DNA from: Thermoguttaceae bacterium
GTDB taxonomy: Bacteria > Planctomycetota > Planctomycetia > Pirellulales > Thermoguttaceae
DNA: 32,964 bases
Direction of reading: 5' to 3'
Assembly: GCA_028694795.1 (NCBI GenBank)
Contig: JAQVKF010000020.1
Location: 1-32,964 of the forward strand
The translations under genes were made by a program, and so were the position numbers. The notes under the pieces are model-generated. The model saw nothing but the letters and a program-made list of their open reading frames with translations. It ran no database searches and had not been told where the DNA came from. Shown piece after piece: positions 23,250-32,240 of the stretch (positions are counted from its first letter, which is position 1; the number at the start of each line of letters is the position of its first letter).

Positions 23250-24413
23250 ATGAGCATTCCATCAAGTGAAAAAATAGGTTTTGATTTGGAAAAACCTAGT
23301 GTTACACCTGCGTTGCGTCAGCTCATGGAACTGGCGAACGGTTATCGAGGCATTTGTGTCCTTGGCGCATTGGCGGAATTGGGCGCGTTCGACGCACTTT
23401 CCACTCGTCCGCACCCTGATGGCACCACGAATTCCACCGCGAACCACGTGGCATCCTCACCGGGTGAAACGGCGGCGTTCCACACGTTCGAGGCGTTGTC
23501 GGCGGCGATACCGAGCGAACGACGAGCGTTGCGGATTTTGTTCGACGCGGCAACAGCGCTGGAAGTTCTCGAAAAACGAGATGAAGCGTATGCGATTCGT
23601 TCGGAATATCGGGAATATCTCGATCCGAACGCACCGCGAACCTATTTGCCCATGTTATGTCACACGATGAGTTGTTTACGGAATTGGACCCAGCTGGCAC
23701 GAACAGCTCGCGATGGTGTGCCAGCGTCGCAATTAGAATCGTTCCCACGTGCGAGCATTCGAGGAGCGGACAACGATCGGGCGGCGTTCATCGCGGCGAT
23801 GCACTCCGTTTCAGGACCATTAGCCGGGGGATTGGTCACGCATCTATCGAAAGTTCTGACGAATATGCACCCGCCATTCAGCATCCAAACGGTGCTGGAT
23901 GTGGGTGGAGCTTCGGGAACGTGGACGCTCGAATTTTTGAAGGCAAATCCCAAATCCCGCGCCATTCTGTTTGATCTGCCCGACGCGATTCGTCAGGCGA
24001 AGGCACGTTTGGTGACCTCTCCATTTGCGGACCGGATCACGTTGGTCGAAGGTGATTTTTATCGTGATCCACTGCCAACGGGGGCAAATTTTGCATGGGT
24101 TTCTGCCATTGTACATCAACACGGTCGAGAGGAAAATCGCAAACTGTATGGGAAAATTCGCAACTCGCTTACCAAGGGCGGCATGGTGGCGATTCGTGAC
24201 CTAGTGATGTGCGTGGATCGAACCACCCCCATCGAAGGTGCGTTATTTGCGGTTAATATGCTCTCGGCAACGATGACAGGCGGCACATTTACGCTGGATG
24301 AATTTCGTGAAGACCTCGAATCAGTCGGTTTCGCGCAGGTCCAACTCACCGTCGATCGCCCCGATATGTTCGCCGTCGTCACAGCCAAAACCGTCGAAAC
24401 GGGCACCATTTGA
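23250..24413 (+). CDS. SAM-dependent O-methyltransferase, family 2-like
   Basis: The 387-residue protein has the layout of Pfam Methyltransf_2 enzymes. An N-terminal helical/winged dimerisation part (about 1-150, with a long polar insert near 55-90) is followed by a Rossmann SAM domain. That domain has motif I VLDVGGASGTWTLEFL (about 215-230), an FDLPDAI acidic strand end, the GDFYRDPLP motif, a possible catalytic VHQHG His and the GGMVAIRDLVM segment. Such enzymes methylate hydroxyl groups of small aromatic or polyketide molecules. No biosynthetic cluster is present, so the substrate is unknown. A GGGAGGAA ribosome site precedes the ATG, and a CCGCTC/GAGCGG hairpin is at 23203-23220. Confidence 0.82.
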   Translation: MSIPSSEKIGFDLEKPSVTPALRQLMELANGYRGICVLGALAELGAFDALSTRPHPDGTTNSTANHVASSPGETAAFHTFEALSAAIPSERRALRILFDAATALEVLEKRDEAYAIRSEYREYLDPNAPRTYLPMLCHTMSCLRNWTQLARTARDGVPASQLESFPRASIRGADNDRAAFIAAMHSVSGPLAGGLVTHLSKVLTNMHPPFSIQTVLDVGGASGTWTLEFLKANPKSRAILFDLPDAIRQAKARLVTSPFADRITLVEGDFYRDPLPTGANFAWVSAIVHQHGREENRKLYGKIRNSLTKGGMVAIRDLVMCVDRTTPIEGALFAVNMLSATMTGGTFTLDEFREDLESVGFAQVQLTVDRPDMFAVVTAKTVETGTI

Positions 24414-24857
24414 CGTTGGATGTACGAAAGCGGTTTTCCTCGGAGAATCGCTTTCGAGCGAGTCACAGCCGTCCCGTGTTCCGTCGAGTGGAACATTGCC
24501 CATTCCGAATGCTATGCCATGGATTTTTTCCACTTTCTATGCGTGCAGAGGGGATTCCTCCATCGTTTGAAATAGCCTCTTACGCAAAACTCGATCAGCG
24601 TTATAATAATGACCAACGAGTCAATGATCCGCATAATGGTCCACGTGACGATGCCGGCCCCGAAACCCACCTAGGGACATATCAGGTGAAATTTCCGCAA
24701 ACTGCGTATCGGAACGTCGTTCGGGATGTCGTCATCCGAATGGGTCATGGTCGGAGGTCGGGCAGGTTATCGTTCGGACGGAACGCTCTGATGCGCTGTT
24801 ACCAGAACGTTTTGCCCCAAATGGGACTCGGAATCACGTACATGGAAGAGGTGGTCG
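24414..24857. other. Spacer with post-gene hairpin and -10-like element
   Basis: A long open frame on the plus strand (24410-25087) runs through here into the MFS gene but has no protein character. CGAAAGCG at 24425-24432 pairs with CGCTTTCG at 24449-24456, twelve bases after the methyltransferase stop. A perfect TATAAT lies at 24602-24607, 250 bp before the MFS start, without a good -35. No other feature was seen. Confidence 0.45.
24425..24456 (+). terminator. Stem-loop after the O-methyltransferase gene
   Basis: The 8-bp perfect stem CGAAAGCG/CGCTTTCG can be extended inward by partial TTTTC/GAGAA pairing. It starts 12 bases past the stop codon. There is no U-tract, so termination by this hairpin alone is uncertain. 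Confidence 0.4.
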
Positions 24858-26072
24858 GTGAACGCGGAAGTGATGGTGATAGTACAGGAGCGACTGGGGT
24901 TTCGAGGCACGGTCGCGTTGATTACGCTCATGAATATGATTTGTCCTTTTGCGACGGACCTTTATATGCCGGCACTTCCGACAATGAGTCAATACTTTCA
25001 TTCGCAAACGCTGGTCAATTTCACGATGAGTGGTTATTTTCTCGCCTTTGCGATAGGCATGTTTCTGTTTGGCCCCTTAAGCGATAAATATGGTCGCAAC
25101 ACGATTCTGCGTGGTGGAGCGATTCTGTTTACGCTATCGAGTATCAGTTGTGCGTTGGCCCCGGGGATTTACGCACTCATCGCGGGTCGTGTCGTGATGG
25201 GGCTGACCGCTGGCGCGATGATCACGGTTTCGATTGCGTTGGTAAAAGACTGTTTTCATGGCACCGTTCGCAGTCGTATCCTGGCCGCGATTCAGGCGAT
25301 GGCGATGATTGCGCCAATGATCGCACCCGTCTGTGGAGCATTTTTGCTCCAATACACCTCGTGGCGTGGAGCCTTTTGGCTCGTTTCGTTATTTGGAACG
25401 TTGATTTTTGGGATGTCGCTTCTGCTCCAGGAAACGGTTCCACCAGAAGCACGGCTTCAAACGGGTATTTTTCAATCGCTCGGCAAATTGTTCGTCGTGA
25501 TGCGAAATCGCGAATTTGCACGTTTGCTACTCATTTTTTCATTATTCAACATTCCGTTTATGGCTTATCTAGGCGTCGCCTCGTTCATTTATATCGATCA
25601 TTTTCAGCTAAGTAAAACGTCATTCAGCCTGTTTTTCGCCATGAATGCGGCCTGTTCGATCCTCGGTCCCGTGCTATTTGTGAAGTCGCTCACGAAGATT
25701 TCGCCGAAACGTTTTGCCCTGTTTTGCTTTTTCGTATCAGTGTGCAGCGGTTTGTTCGTCATCTCGTTCGGTCGTACCGCACCGATTGGCTTTTTGCTTT
25801 CTTTTGTTCTATTTACGATCGTTTCGAGCGCCATGCGTCCATTCAGTACCTCGATTTTGTTACGATTGCAAGAGGGTGATACCGGCAGTGTGTCGGCACT
25901 TATTAACGGTTTTAACACAACTTTCGGCAGTTTCGGTATGTTCTTCGGCGCGTTGGTTTGGACGAATGTGGTGGCGGCATTGGGTGGTTTAATCCTATTG
26001 AGCATGACGTCTGGCTGCGTGGCGATGCTCTGGTTCCTCCGCAATCACACGGCACTCGACCAATCGCTTTAA
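24858..26072 (+). CDS. MFS transporter, Bcr/CflA drug-resistance type
   Basis: The 404-residue protein has 12 predicted membrane helices. The DHA1 motifs include CPFATDLYMPALPTM at the end of TM1, which is the characteristic Bcr/CflA feature, then FGPLSDKYGR between TM2 and TM3 (motif A) and AGRVVMGLTAGA in TM4. Family members expel bicyclomycin, chloramphenicol, sulphonamides or cysteine by proton antiport. The start shown is GTG with GGAAGAGG upstream; Met6, also in frame, is the alternative. The gene ends 10 bp before birA, so the two are probably co-transcribed even though their functions seem unrelated. Confidence 0.88.
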   Translation: MNAEVMVIVQERLGFRGTVALITLMNMICPFATDLYMPALPTMSQYFHSQTLVNFTMSGYFLAFAIGMFLFGPLSDKYGRNTILRGGAILFTLSSISCALAPGIYALIAGRVVMGLTAGAMITVSIALVKDCFHGTVRSRILAAIQAMAMIAPMIAPVCGAFLLQYTSWRGAFWLVSLFGTLIFGMSLLLQETVPPEARLQTGIFQSLGKLFVVMRNREFARLLLIFSLFNIPFMAYLGVASFIYIDHFQLSKTSFSLFFAMNAACSILGPVLFVKSLTKISPKRFALFCFFVSVCSGLFVISFGRTAPIGFLLSFVLFTIVSSAMRPFSTSILLRLQEGDTGSVSALINGFNTTFGSFGMFFGALVWTNVVAALGGLILLSMTSGCVAMLWFLRNHTALDQSL

Positions 26073-26082
26073 GGGTACGGCC

Positions 26083-26943
26083 ATGGAATCACAGATCGAA
26101 TGGTACGACGAGCTCGGTTCCACCAATGACACGGCGACCCGATCTCTGCAAGCGGGTAAGACGACGCCGTTCTGGGTTGCCGCGCGGCGTCAGACCGCGG
26201 GTCGTGGTCAATATGGCCGAAAATGGTGGAGCGATGAAGGTGCGTTATTCGCCAGCGGAGCTTTTCGCTTAGTCGATTACGCCATTCCACGCGAATCGAG
26301 CAGCCGAATAGCCCTCCTCGCTGGCGTCGCAACGCTGGAAACCGTCTCCACATGCCTCATTTCACACGAAAATAAAGCCGCATGTGAAGCGGCGGCATCA
26401 AAGTCGCGACATTTGTCCACATTCCCCATGTTAGGATTGCATTGGCCCAACGATCTTTTTTATCAGGACAAGAAATTAGCCGGGATTCTCGTCGAGTCGC
26501 CACAGCCTAATCTATTGGTCGTTGGTATTGGAATTAATGTGAATAATACCATGCGGAACGCCCCTGATGGGGTTCGTGAACGAAGTATTACGCTACACGA
26601 CTGTGGATTTTTGCCTCTCGATTTGCCATCCATGCTGTGCCAGCTTGCTCAAACAGTCGAGTGCTGGCTCCATCGTTTCGCAAGGGAACCCGCCACGCTG
26701 ATCCACGCGTTTAACCGCTATTGTCTCCAACGAAATCGCACGGTCCGGCTCTATTCCACGCCACCCACAGGTGGATTTCAGCCGTCTTTTCGTCCTGCAA
26801 TGCCGCCTATGGAAGGCATTTGCCACGGTATCGATACCGAGGGCCGGCTGCTCGTCGAAATTCAAGGGTCGGTCCAATCTTTCGTGAGTGCGACCGTACG
26901 TCTCGTGGAAACAGCCGCTCCCGAAGTGTCTTTGGACCCATAA
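26083..26943 (+). CDS. birA: Biotin--[acetyl-CoA-carboxylase] ligase, monofunctional
   Basis: The 286-residue enzyme activates biotin with ATP to biotinyl-AMP and transfers it to the lysine of biotin carboxyl carrier protein. The N-terminal STNDTA motif (13-18), the biotinyl-adenylate loop GRGQYGRKW (40-48), WPNDL (121-125), KLAGILVE and GIGINVN are all present. There is no N-terminal winged helix, so it lacks the repressor function of E. coli BirA. A polar insertion around residues 95-113 separates strands of the core. A C-terminal SH3-like domain is present (GICHGIDTEGRLLVE). It sits 10 bp after the MFS gene. Confidence 0.92.
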   Translation: MESQIEWYDELGSTNDTATRSLQAGKTTPFWVAARRQTAGRGQYGRKWWSDEGALFASGAFRLVDYAIPRESSSRIALLAGVATLETVSTCLISHENKAACEAAASKSRHLSTFPMLGLHWPNDLFYQDKKLAGILVESPQPNLLVVGIGINVNNTMRNAPDGVRERSITLHDCGFLPLDLPSMLCQLAQTVECWLHRFAREPATLIHAFNRYCLQRNRTVRLYSTPPTGGFQPSFRPAMPPMEGICHGIDTEGRLLVEIQGSVQSFVSATVRLVETAAPEVSLDP

Positions 26944-27134
26944 AGCAGTGTCGTTGATACGCCGCGTTTATAATGATCTTTTTTACAGATGTACGAATTA
27001 TCATCACGAATTTTACTGGATTTTTGCACTTTGAAAATGGTTATGAACGTGGAACCGATTCGCAAACTTACCCCTATCCATTTGATCTTAAGTTCCAATC
27101 GTCACATTTCAACCAACTGGGATACAGCATCCGC

Positions 27135-27161
27135 TCGGTCAAATCAACACCATTTGACCGA
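27135..27161. terminator. 10-bp perfect hairpin between convergent birA and trpA
   Basis: TCGGTCAAAT at 27135-27144 and ATTTGACCGA at 27152-27161 are exact reverse complements around a 7-base loop. It lies about 190 bp past birA and 30 bp past trpA, in the convergent gap. Neither side has a clear T-run, but the position and stability suggest a bidirectional terminator. Confidence 0.55.
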
Positions 27162-27191
27162 AATCGCCGTTTGCCCCAGTAGCCATTTTCA

Positions 27192-27974
27192 TTACTTCGA
27201 TATCCATGGCGCGAAAAAGTCGGCGACCGTTCCACCTGCATCAAGATGTTTGAGTAACGAACTTCCGAAAATCGCGGCATCCGGTCGGATATCCTCCGGA
27301 ATAACCGCCAACTGCGACGGATGTTTCAGCCCAAATCCCAATGCGATCGGAAGCGAAAACGCTTGTTTGGTGTGCCTTAAGGTATCACCCACCTCAGGTG
27401 GAAGCTCCGTACGTGTACCCGTGGTACCGAGTACCGAAACAACATAAACGTACCCCTCAGAAACCGCCGCATACTCTTTCATTCGCTGTACAGATGTATT
27501 CGGTCCAACGAGTGAAATAAGAGCAATTCCATGTTCTTTAAGCGTGCCACGTATCGTGCGGGATTCGTCGAGAGGTAAATCTGGAATGATACATCCGACC
27601 ACACCCGCGGTTTGAGCGTCTTTCGCAAACCGTTCCATTCCGTACTGAAAAAACGGGTTCAAATATCCCATGAGAACGATTTTCGCATGGAAAGAACCTT
27701 TTGTTTCGACACGATGTCGAAGTCCATCCAAGATTTTTTGGAGCGTCACACCATTTTGCAGCGCTCGCAAGGAGGCCGCCTCAACCACGGGGCCATCCGC
27801 GACGGGATCCGAAAAGGGAACCCCTATTTCGATGATATCAGCACCAACCTCGTCGATCTGTTCTAGGATTTCCGGAAATGACTCGATGGATGGAAATCCG
27901 GCGGTAATAAAAGGAATAAGAACCGTTCGTCCAGCCGCTTTGGCTTCAGAAATAGTTTTTTCGAGTATGTGCAT
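27192..27974 (-). CDS. trpA: Tryptophan synthase alpha chain
   Basis: TrpA cleaves indole-3-glycerol phosphate and channels indole to TrpB. The 260-residue TIM barrel has the expected ITAGFP, IEIGVPFSDPVADGP (catalytic Glu49 and Asp60), GYLNPF, GCIIPDLP and GTTGTR phosphate-binding elements. Length is normal. It is the last gene of the trp operon, separated from trpB by 60 bp, unlike the overlapping upstream genes. The convergent hairpin at 27135 should end the transcript. Confidence 0.97.
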   Translation of the reverse strand: MHILEKTISEAKAAGRTVLIPFITAGFPSIESFPEILEQIDEVGADIIEIGVPFSDPVADGPVVEAASLRALQNGVTLQKILDGLRHRVETKGSFHAKIVLMGYLNPFFQYGMERFAKDAQTAGVVGCIIPDLPLDESRTIRGTLKEHGIALISLVGPNTSVQRMKEYAAVSEGYVYVVSVLGTTGTRTELPPEVGDTLRHTKQAFSLPIALGFGLKHPSQLAVIPEDIRPDAAIFGSSLLKHLDAGGTVADFFAPWISK

Positions 27975-28034
27975 TTTTGTACCTCGTTATATTTTTATAC
28001 AGTTTTTCGATAGATGCATATGATCAGTTGAATA

Positions 28035-29207
28035 TTATTCCATTGGTATGGCTTTTCGAAGAATTTCAATATCTTTGTCGCCACGTCCTGAAAGATTTAC
28101 AACCACTTGTTCACCACTGCTTATTTGATCACTATTTTCGAATACCCACGCCAAAGCGTGCGAAGATTCCAAAGCCGGTAAAATGCCTTCGGAATGACAC
28201 AACGTTTGAAACGCTCGAAGCGTTTGCGAATCGGTCACCAAGCCATAATAAACACGTCCAATACTCTGCAAATACGCATGTTCAGGCCCGACGCCGGGAT
28301 AGTCCAACCCCGCGGAAATGGAGTGTGATGGCAAAATTTGTCCATCCGCATCCTGTAATAATTTAGTCAGATTTCCGTGAAGCATGCCAGGTGTACCCAA
28401 GTTCAGTGGTGCCGAATTGTAGCATCCAGGCTCACCCGTTCCAGCCGCCTCAACCCCGATCAATTTCACCGTCGTGTCCTCGATAAAAGGATGAAACATA
28501 CCGATTGCGTTCGACCCACCGCCGACACACGCCACCACTCGATCAGGCAAACGCCCTGTTTTTTCGATCATTTGTTCACGTGTTTCGCGTCCAATCACCG
28601 ATTGAAAATTACGTACTAAAGTCGGAAACGGATGAGGTCCCGCAGCCGTTCCAAAGCAATAATGGGTTGTTTTTTGGGAAGAAATCCAATATCTTAACGC
28701 CGCGTTGATCGCATCTTTAAGGGTACAACTTCCGGATTCGACTGCCACCACCTTCGCCCCCAGTAGTTTCATCCGCTGTACATTTGGCGACTGTCGAATC
28801 ACATCTTCCGCCCCCATAAAGATCGTACAATCCATTTCCATCCGAGCCGCCGAGGCTGCGGTCGCAACCCCATGCTGTCCAGCACCCGTTTCCGCAACGA
28901 GAGCGGTTTTTCCCATCATTTTCGCGAGTAACGCCTGTCCAAGTGTATTGTTGATCTTATGTGCACCGGTATGCAGTAAATCTTCGCGTTTTAACCAGAG
29001 ATGAAAACCTAACTTTTTCGAAAGATTTTCGCAATAAGTAAGCGGAGTTTTCCGACCTGCGTAGTTCCTGAGCAGATCGTCGAGCTTTGCTTGAAACTCC
29101 GTTCCAGGAAGAATTTCCGACATTGCCTGTTCGAGTTCACGAAGCGGTGGGATCAAAAGTTCGGGAACAAAAATCCCACCAAAATTTCCGAAATAACCGT
29201 TATTCAT
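28035..29207 (-). CDS. trpB: Tryptophan synthase beta chain
   Basis: TrpB condenses indole with serine using pyridoxal phosphate. The 390-residue protein shows the PLP-lysine motif [14 protein letters not shown] with Lys84, where the usual Asn before His is Leu. GAGQHG and the phosphate-binding [10 protein letters not shown] are also present. It is the TrpB1 type that partners TrpA. An upstream Met at 29231 is possible, but the ATG at 29207 overlaps the trpF stop as ATGA, has GAGG at a suitable distance and gives the normal family N-terminus. Confidence 0.97.
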   Translation of the reverse strand: MNNGYFGNFGGIFVPELLIPPLRELEQAMSEILPGTEFQAKLDDLLRNYAGRKTPLTYCENLSKKLGFHLWLKREDLLHTGAHKINNTLGQALLAKMMGKTALVAETGAGQHGVATAASAARMEMDCTIFMGAEDVIRQSPNVQRMKLLGAKVVAVESGSCTLKDAINAALRYWISSQKTTHYCFGTAAGPHPFPTLVRNFQSVIGRETREQMIEKTGRLPDRVVACVGGGSNAIGMFHPFIEDTTVKLIGVEAAGTGEPGCYNSAPLNLGTPGMLHGNLTKLLQDADGQILPSHSISAGLDYPGVGPEHAYLQSIGRVYYGLVTDSQTLRAFQTLCHSEGILPALESSHALAWVFENSDQISSGEQVVVNLSGRGDKDIEILRKAIPME

Positions 29208-29845
29208 CGTTGCATACCTCGTAGTAAACACATTGTTTTTTGAACTTTTTCGATATCCTTAAATGGATGACCTGAGGAATCCATCGACTCCACACCTGAA
29301 TTGATATCTACACCATCAGGCGAATATTCATCTATCGCGTCTTCCAGGTTTTCACAGGTCAAACCACCCGCTAAAAACCACTGTCTTTTTGAACATAATC
29401 CATGTAAATCTTTCCATTTGATTGTTTGTCCACTTCCACCTCTTGATGTCGCTGCATCCATCAGAAAATAAGCACTGTTTTCGACATATTCGTCCATCGT
29501 TTTTTCGAGTGCTTCACGATCACAATATCGCATCGGCCACAAAACTCGAATCACCCTAGAAGCTCCAATCGTTAAAGCATCCTTCACCGTTTGGTTTCCA
29601 TGAAGCTGAGCATAATCTAATCGACATTCGTCCATGACTCGATTGATTTGATCAGCATCCTGATTCACAAAAACACCCACTCGTTTCATACGATACGTCC
29701 GAATCGCCCTCACCGTTTCAAGGGACACGTTACGTGGACTTTTATCATAAAAAATAAAACCGCACAGCTGAACCAGTTTTTCATCGAGCATATCCACATC
29801 ACGTTGCGTCTGCAGTCCACAAATTTTCACTAACAATTGTTTCAT
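29204..29845 (-). CDS. trpF: Phosphoribosylanthranilate isomerase
   Basis: TrpF converts N-(5'-phosphoribosyl)anthranilate to its deoxyribulose isomer. The 213-residue barrel begins with the [14 protein letters not shown] signature, where the active-site Cys is in KICG. It has FVNQDADQI, an AQLHG motif, LMDA for the catalytic Asp strand, LAGGLTCEN and the SGVES phosphate site. It overlaps trpC and trpB by ATGA junctions at both ends. Base composition here is visibly AT-richer than in the pheST region. Family length is normal. Confidence 0.95.
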   Translation of the reverse strand: MKQLLVKICGLQTQRDVDMLDEKLVQLCGFIFYDKSPRNVSLETVRAIRTYRMKRVGVFVNQDADQINRVMDECRLDYAQLHGNQTVKDALTIGASRVIRVLWPMRYCDREALEKTMDEYVENSAYFLMDAATSRGGSGQTIKWKDLHGLCSKRQWFLAGGLTCENLEDAIDEYSPDGVDINSGVESMDSSGHPFKDIEKVQKTMCLLRGMQR

Positions 29846-30654
29846 CCATTACCTCCCAATAATCGCTGGAGATTTGTTAGTGGTGTATTTTTTTCCATCA
29901 GTGCTGTTCCAATCAGTACTGCATGATACCCTGCATTTTGAGCAAGTTTCAAATCTTCAGGAGTTTCTATACCACTAGCCGCGATCCACAGTTCCTCTTT
30001 TTCAGGTGGATTTTTACCAATAAAACGCAAAATCGAATCTGAATCAACCTTAAAAGATTCAAGATCACGTGCATTCACCTGTATTACTTTTGCGCCGGCA
30101 TCGCGAGCTATTTTTAATTCTTTTTCATTAAAAATTTCAATCACCGATTGAATTCTAAAAGATTCCGCAAGTTCTCTAAGTCGACGCAGCACAGTCGCAC
30201 TGGGCAACATTCGTACGATCAAAAGCATTGCAGACGCCGGGGTCATCGCGGTCTGTTCCACTTGCAAGGGATCGAAAATAAAATCTTTTCGTAAAATGGG
30301 CAACAGAGGCTTTTTGTTCATTGCTAATTCGGTTCGTATTCGCTCTAAAAAGCCCAAATTTCCCCGAAAGTATTTTTCTTCCGTCAACACGGAAAGTGCA
30401 CTCGCGCCTCCATCGACAAATTGGGTCGCAACAAGCTCTGGAGATAAATGCGCATTTATCAAACCACGCGATGGTGATGCACGTTTGTATTCTGCGATGA
30501 CGGCAATCGAACCACGACGCGGCGTCCGTAAAGCCTCAATAAAAGGAGGACGCGATCCAACAAAAATGGGTGGCATATTCCCCATTTCCGCACACTGACG
30601 CAAGTGTTGAATTTCCATTTCTTTCGCTTGAAAGAAGCATTCAAGTGGTCTCAT
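29842..30654 (-). CDS. trpC: Indole-3-glycerol phosphate synthase
   Basis: TrpC closes the indole ring of carboxyphenylamino-deoxyribulose phosphate. The 270-residue barrel has IAEYKRASPSRG (Lys57), LTEEKYFRG, LRKDFI (Lys123) and the late AASGIETPEDL and GTALM phosphate-binding elements. The usual INNRDL appears as VNARDL. A longer frame reaches 30711, but the ATG at 30654 overlaps the trpGD stop as ATGA, with GGAAGGAAGG upstream, so it is preferred. It is translationally coupled to trpF downstream. Not fused to TrpF. Confidence 0.95.
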   Translation of the reverse strand: MRPLECFFQAKEMEIQHLRQCAEMGNMPPIFVGSRPPFIEALRTPRRGSIAVIAEYKRASPSRGLINAHLSPELVATQFVDGGASALSVLTEEKYFRGNLGFLERIRTELAMNKKPLLPILRKDFIFDPLQVEQTAMTPASAMLLIVRMLPSATVLRRLRELAESFRIQSVIEIFNEKELKIARDAGAKVIQVNARDLESFKVDSDSILRFIGKNPPEKEELWIAASGIETPEDLKLAQNAGYHAVLIGTALMEKNTPLTNLQRLLGGNG

Positions 30655-32240
30655 GAAAGCACCTTCCTTCCAACACCTGAAAACACCGCTTCGCGCGCAC
30701 GGGCCATACAAACGGGCATCGTCATATGTTCTTCGAGAAGGTAAATTCCCATGCCAACATTCAATATGAGCATTTCACGCATCGCAGCTTTACCACGTCC
30801 ATCGAGCAACTCTCGCATCACAAATTCCGCATCCGCCGCATCTTTTACGGACAAATCTTCTTCGATATACGGATCAACACCATACTCCCTTGGATCTAGA
30901 ATAAAATCCTCCATACATTCTTCGTGCAGCAGTCGTATCGTCGCTGGACCTAGCGGCGTAATTTCATCATAGCCTCCTGCACCATAAACAACCGCAGCTT
31001 TATACAATTTAGATAATTTTAACGTTTCCGCAATCAACGGAATCAATTCAGGGGTGGCCACACCGAGTAATAAATGGGAAGGTCTCGCCGGGTTGATCAT
31101 CGGTCCCAAAAGATTAAAAAGTGTTCGAATGTGCATCTCTTTACGGATCGGTGCCACGTTTCGGAACTCCGGATGAAAGTAGGGAGCGAATAAGAACGCA
31201 AAATTTTTATCGCGAACGATTTCGGCTATTTTTTCCGCCGAGTTTTCCATCGCAACCCCAAGTCGTTCCAGCACATCCGCGCTGCCGCTTCGAGACGAAA
31301 CCGCACGATTGCCATGTTTCACAACTTTATACCCCATGCCCGCGAGCGTCAGGGCCGTAGCCGTCGAACAATTGAATGAATGTTTACCATCACCACCTGT
31401 TCCAACCACATCAATACACGTTCCTTCGATTCCATCCACACGTACCGCTCGAGCCAACGCCGCTCGTGTTGCGTGGGCAAGTTCCATCGAAGACTCGCCT
31501 TTCATTCGCAATCCCATCAAAAAGGAACCCGATTGCGCAGCGGTCATTTTCCCATCGAAAAGTGACGAGAAACCAAAAGAAGCCTGTTCGGATGTCAAAT
31601 CTTGTCGATTCGCCAACGTGTTCAAAATATCACCAATAACATATTCTATATTCATCGACGGCATGATTGATTGCGGAAAATTTTCCATCAAACGCAAGCC
31701 ATCTGGCGTTAAAATCGACTCTGGATGGAACTGCACCCCGACCCAAGGTCGGTCATTATATCGCAAGGCCATGACCTCGCCTTCCGGTCCACGCGCGGTC
31801 ACCGTAAACAACGGATTATCCGTGTCGCCATCCGATTTCACCACGAGCGAATGGTAACGTCCAACGCGCATCGGATTCGGAATATTAGCGAAAAGCCCTG
31901 TCTCATCATGTACAATTTCCGATACTTTGCCATGCATAATCTGGGGACCTACCACCACCTCCGCACCCGCGAGTGCACCCAGAATTTGATGCCCTAAACA
32001 GACTCCAAGCACTGGAATCGGAGGGTTTAACTCTTTCAAAAAAGGAATGCAATATCCAGAATCTTCAGGGGACCCTGGACCTGGTGATATGCACACCATC
32101 TGTAAATTTGGATCGTGGACAAATTTCATCACCTCCGGATCATCATTCTTCATCACGACTGGATGATGTCCCAAATGATAAAAATACTGCACTAAATTAT
32201 AAGTGAACGAATCATAATTATCGATGAGCAGGAACATCAT
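30651..32240 (-). CDS. trpGD: Fused anthranilate synthase glutaminase and anthranilate phosphoribosyltransferase (TrpGD)
   Basis: The product, about 529 residues, joins two tryptophan enzymes. Residues 1-190 form the class I glutamine amidotransferase TrpG, with ISPGPGSPED, the nucleophile Cys81 in GVCLGHQ and His172/Glu174 in FHPES. It feeds ammonia to TrpE. From about residue 196 on is TrpD, which adds PRPP to anthranilate: GTGGDGKHSFNCST (280 on), KHGNRAVSSRSGSADVLE and NLLGPMINPA. The fusion is known from E. coli and others. The frame is open to 32327, but that extension lies within trpE. The ATGs at 32240 and 32237, just after GGAG, give the proper MMFLLIDNYDSFTYN start. It overlaps trpE by about 23 bp. 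Confidence 0.93.
   Translation of the reverse strand: MMFLLIDNYDSFTYNLVQYFYHLGHHPVVMKNDDPEVMKFVHDPNLQMVCISPGPGSPEDSGYCIPFLKELNPPIPVLGVCLGHQILGALAGAEVVVGPQIMHGKVSEIVHDETGLFANIPNPMRVGRYHSLVVKSDGDTDNPLFTVTARGPEGEVMALRYNDRPWVGVQFHPESILTPDGLRLMENFPQSIMPSMNIEYVIGDILNTLANRQDLTSEQASFGFSSLFDGKMTAAQSGSFLMGLRMKGESSMELAHATRAALARAVRVDGIEGTCIDVVGTGGDGKHSFNCSTATALTLAGMGYKVVKHGNRAVSSRSGSADVLERLGVAMENSAEKIAEIVRDKNFAFLFAPYFHPEFRNVAPIRKEMHIRTLFNLLGPMINPARPSHLLLGVATPELIPLIAETLKLSKLYKAAVVYGAGGYDEITPLGPATIRLLHEECMEDFILDPREYGVDPYIEEDLSVKDAADAEFVMRELLDGRGKAAMREMLILNVGMGIYLLEEHMTMPVCMARAREAVFSGVGRKVLS

Noticed and set aside
24602-24607. TATAAT as a promoter for the MFS-birA pair
   Set aside because: The -10 is perfect but there is no acceptable -35 at 15-19 bp and the distance to the gene is 250 bp; mentioned only in the spacer note.
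24410-25087. 225-residue plus-strand open frame before the MFS gene
   Set aside because: It overlaps the first 230 bases of the clear MFS gene in another frame and has no motif or ribosome site.
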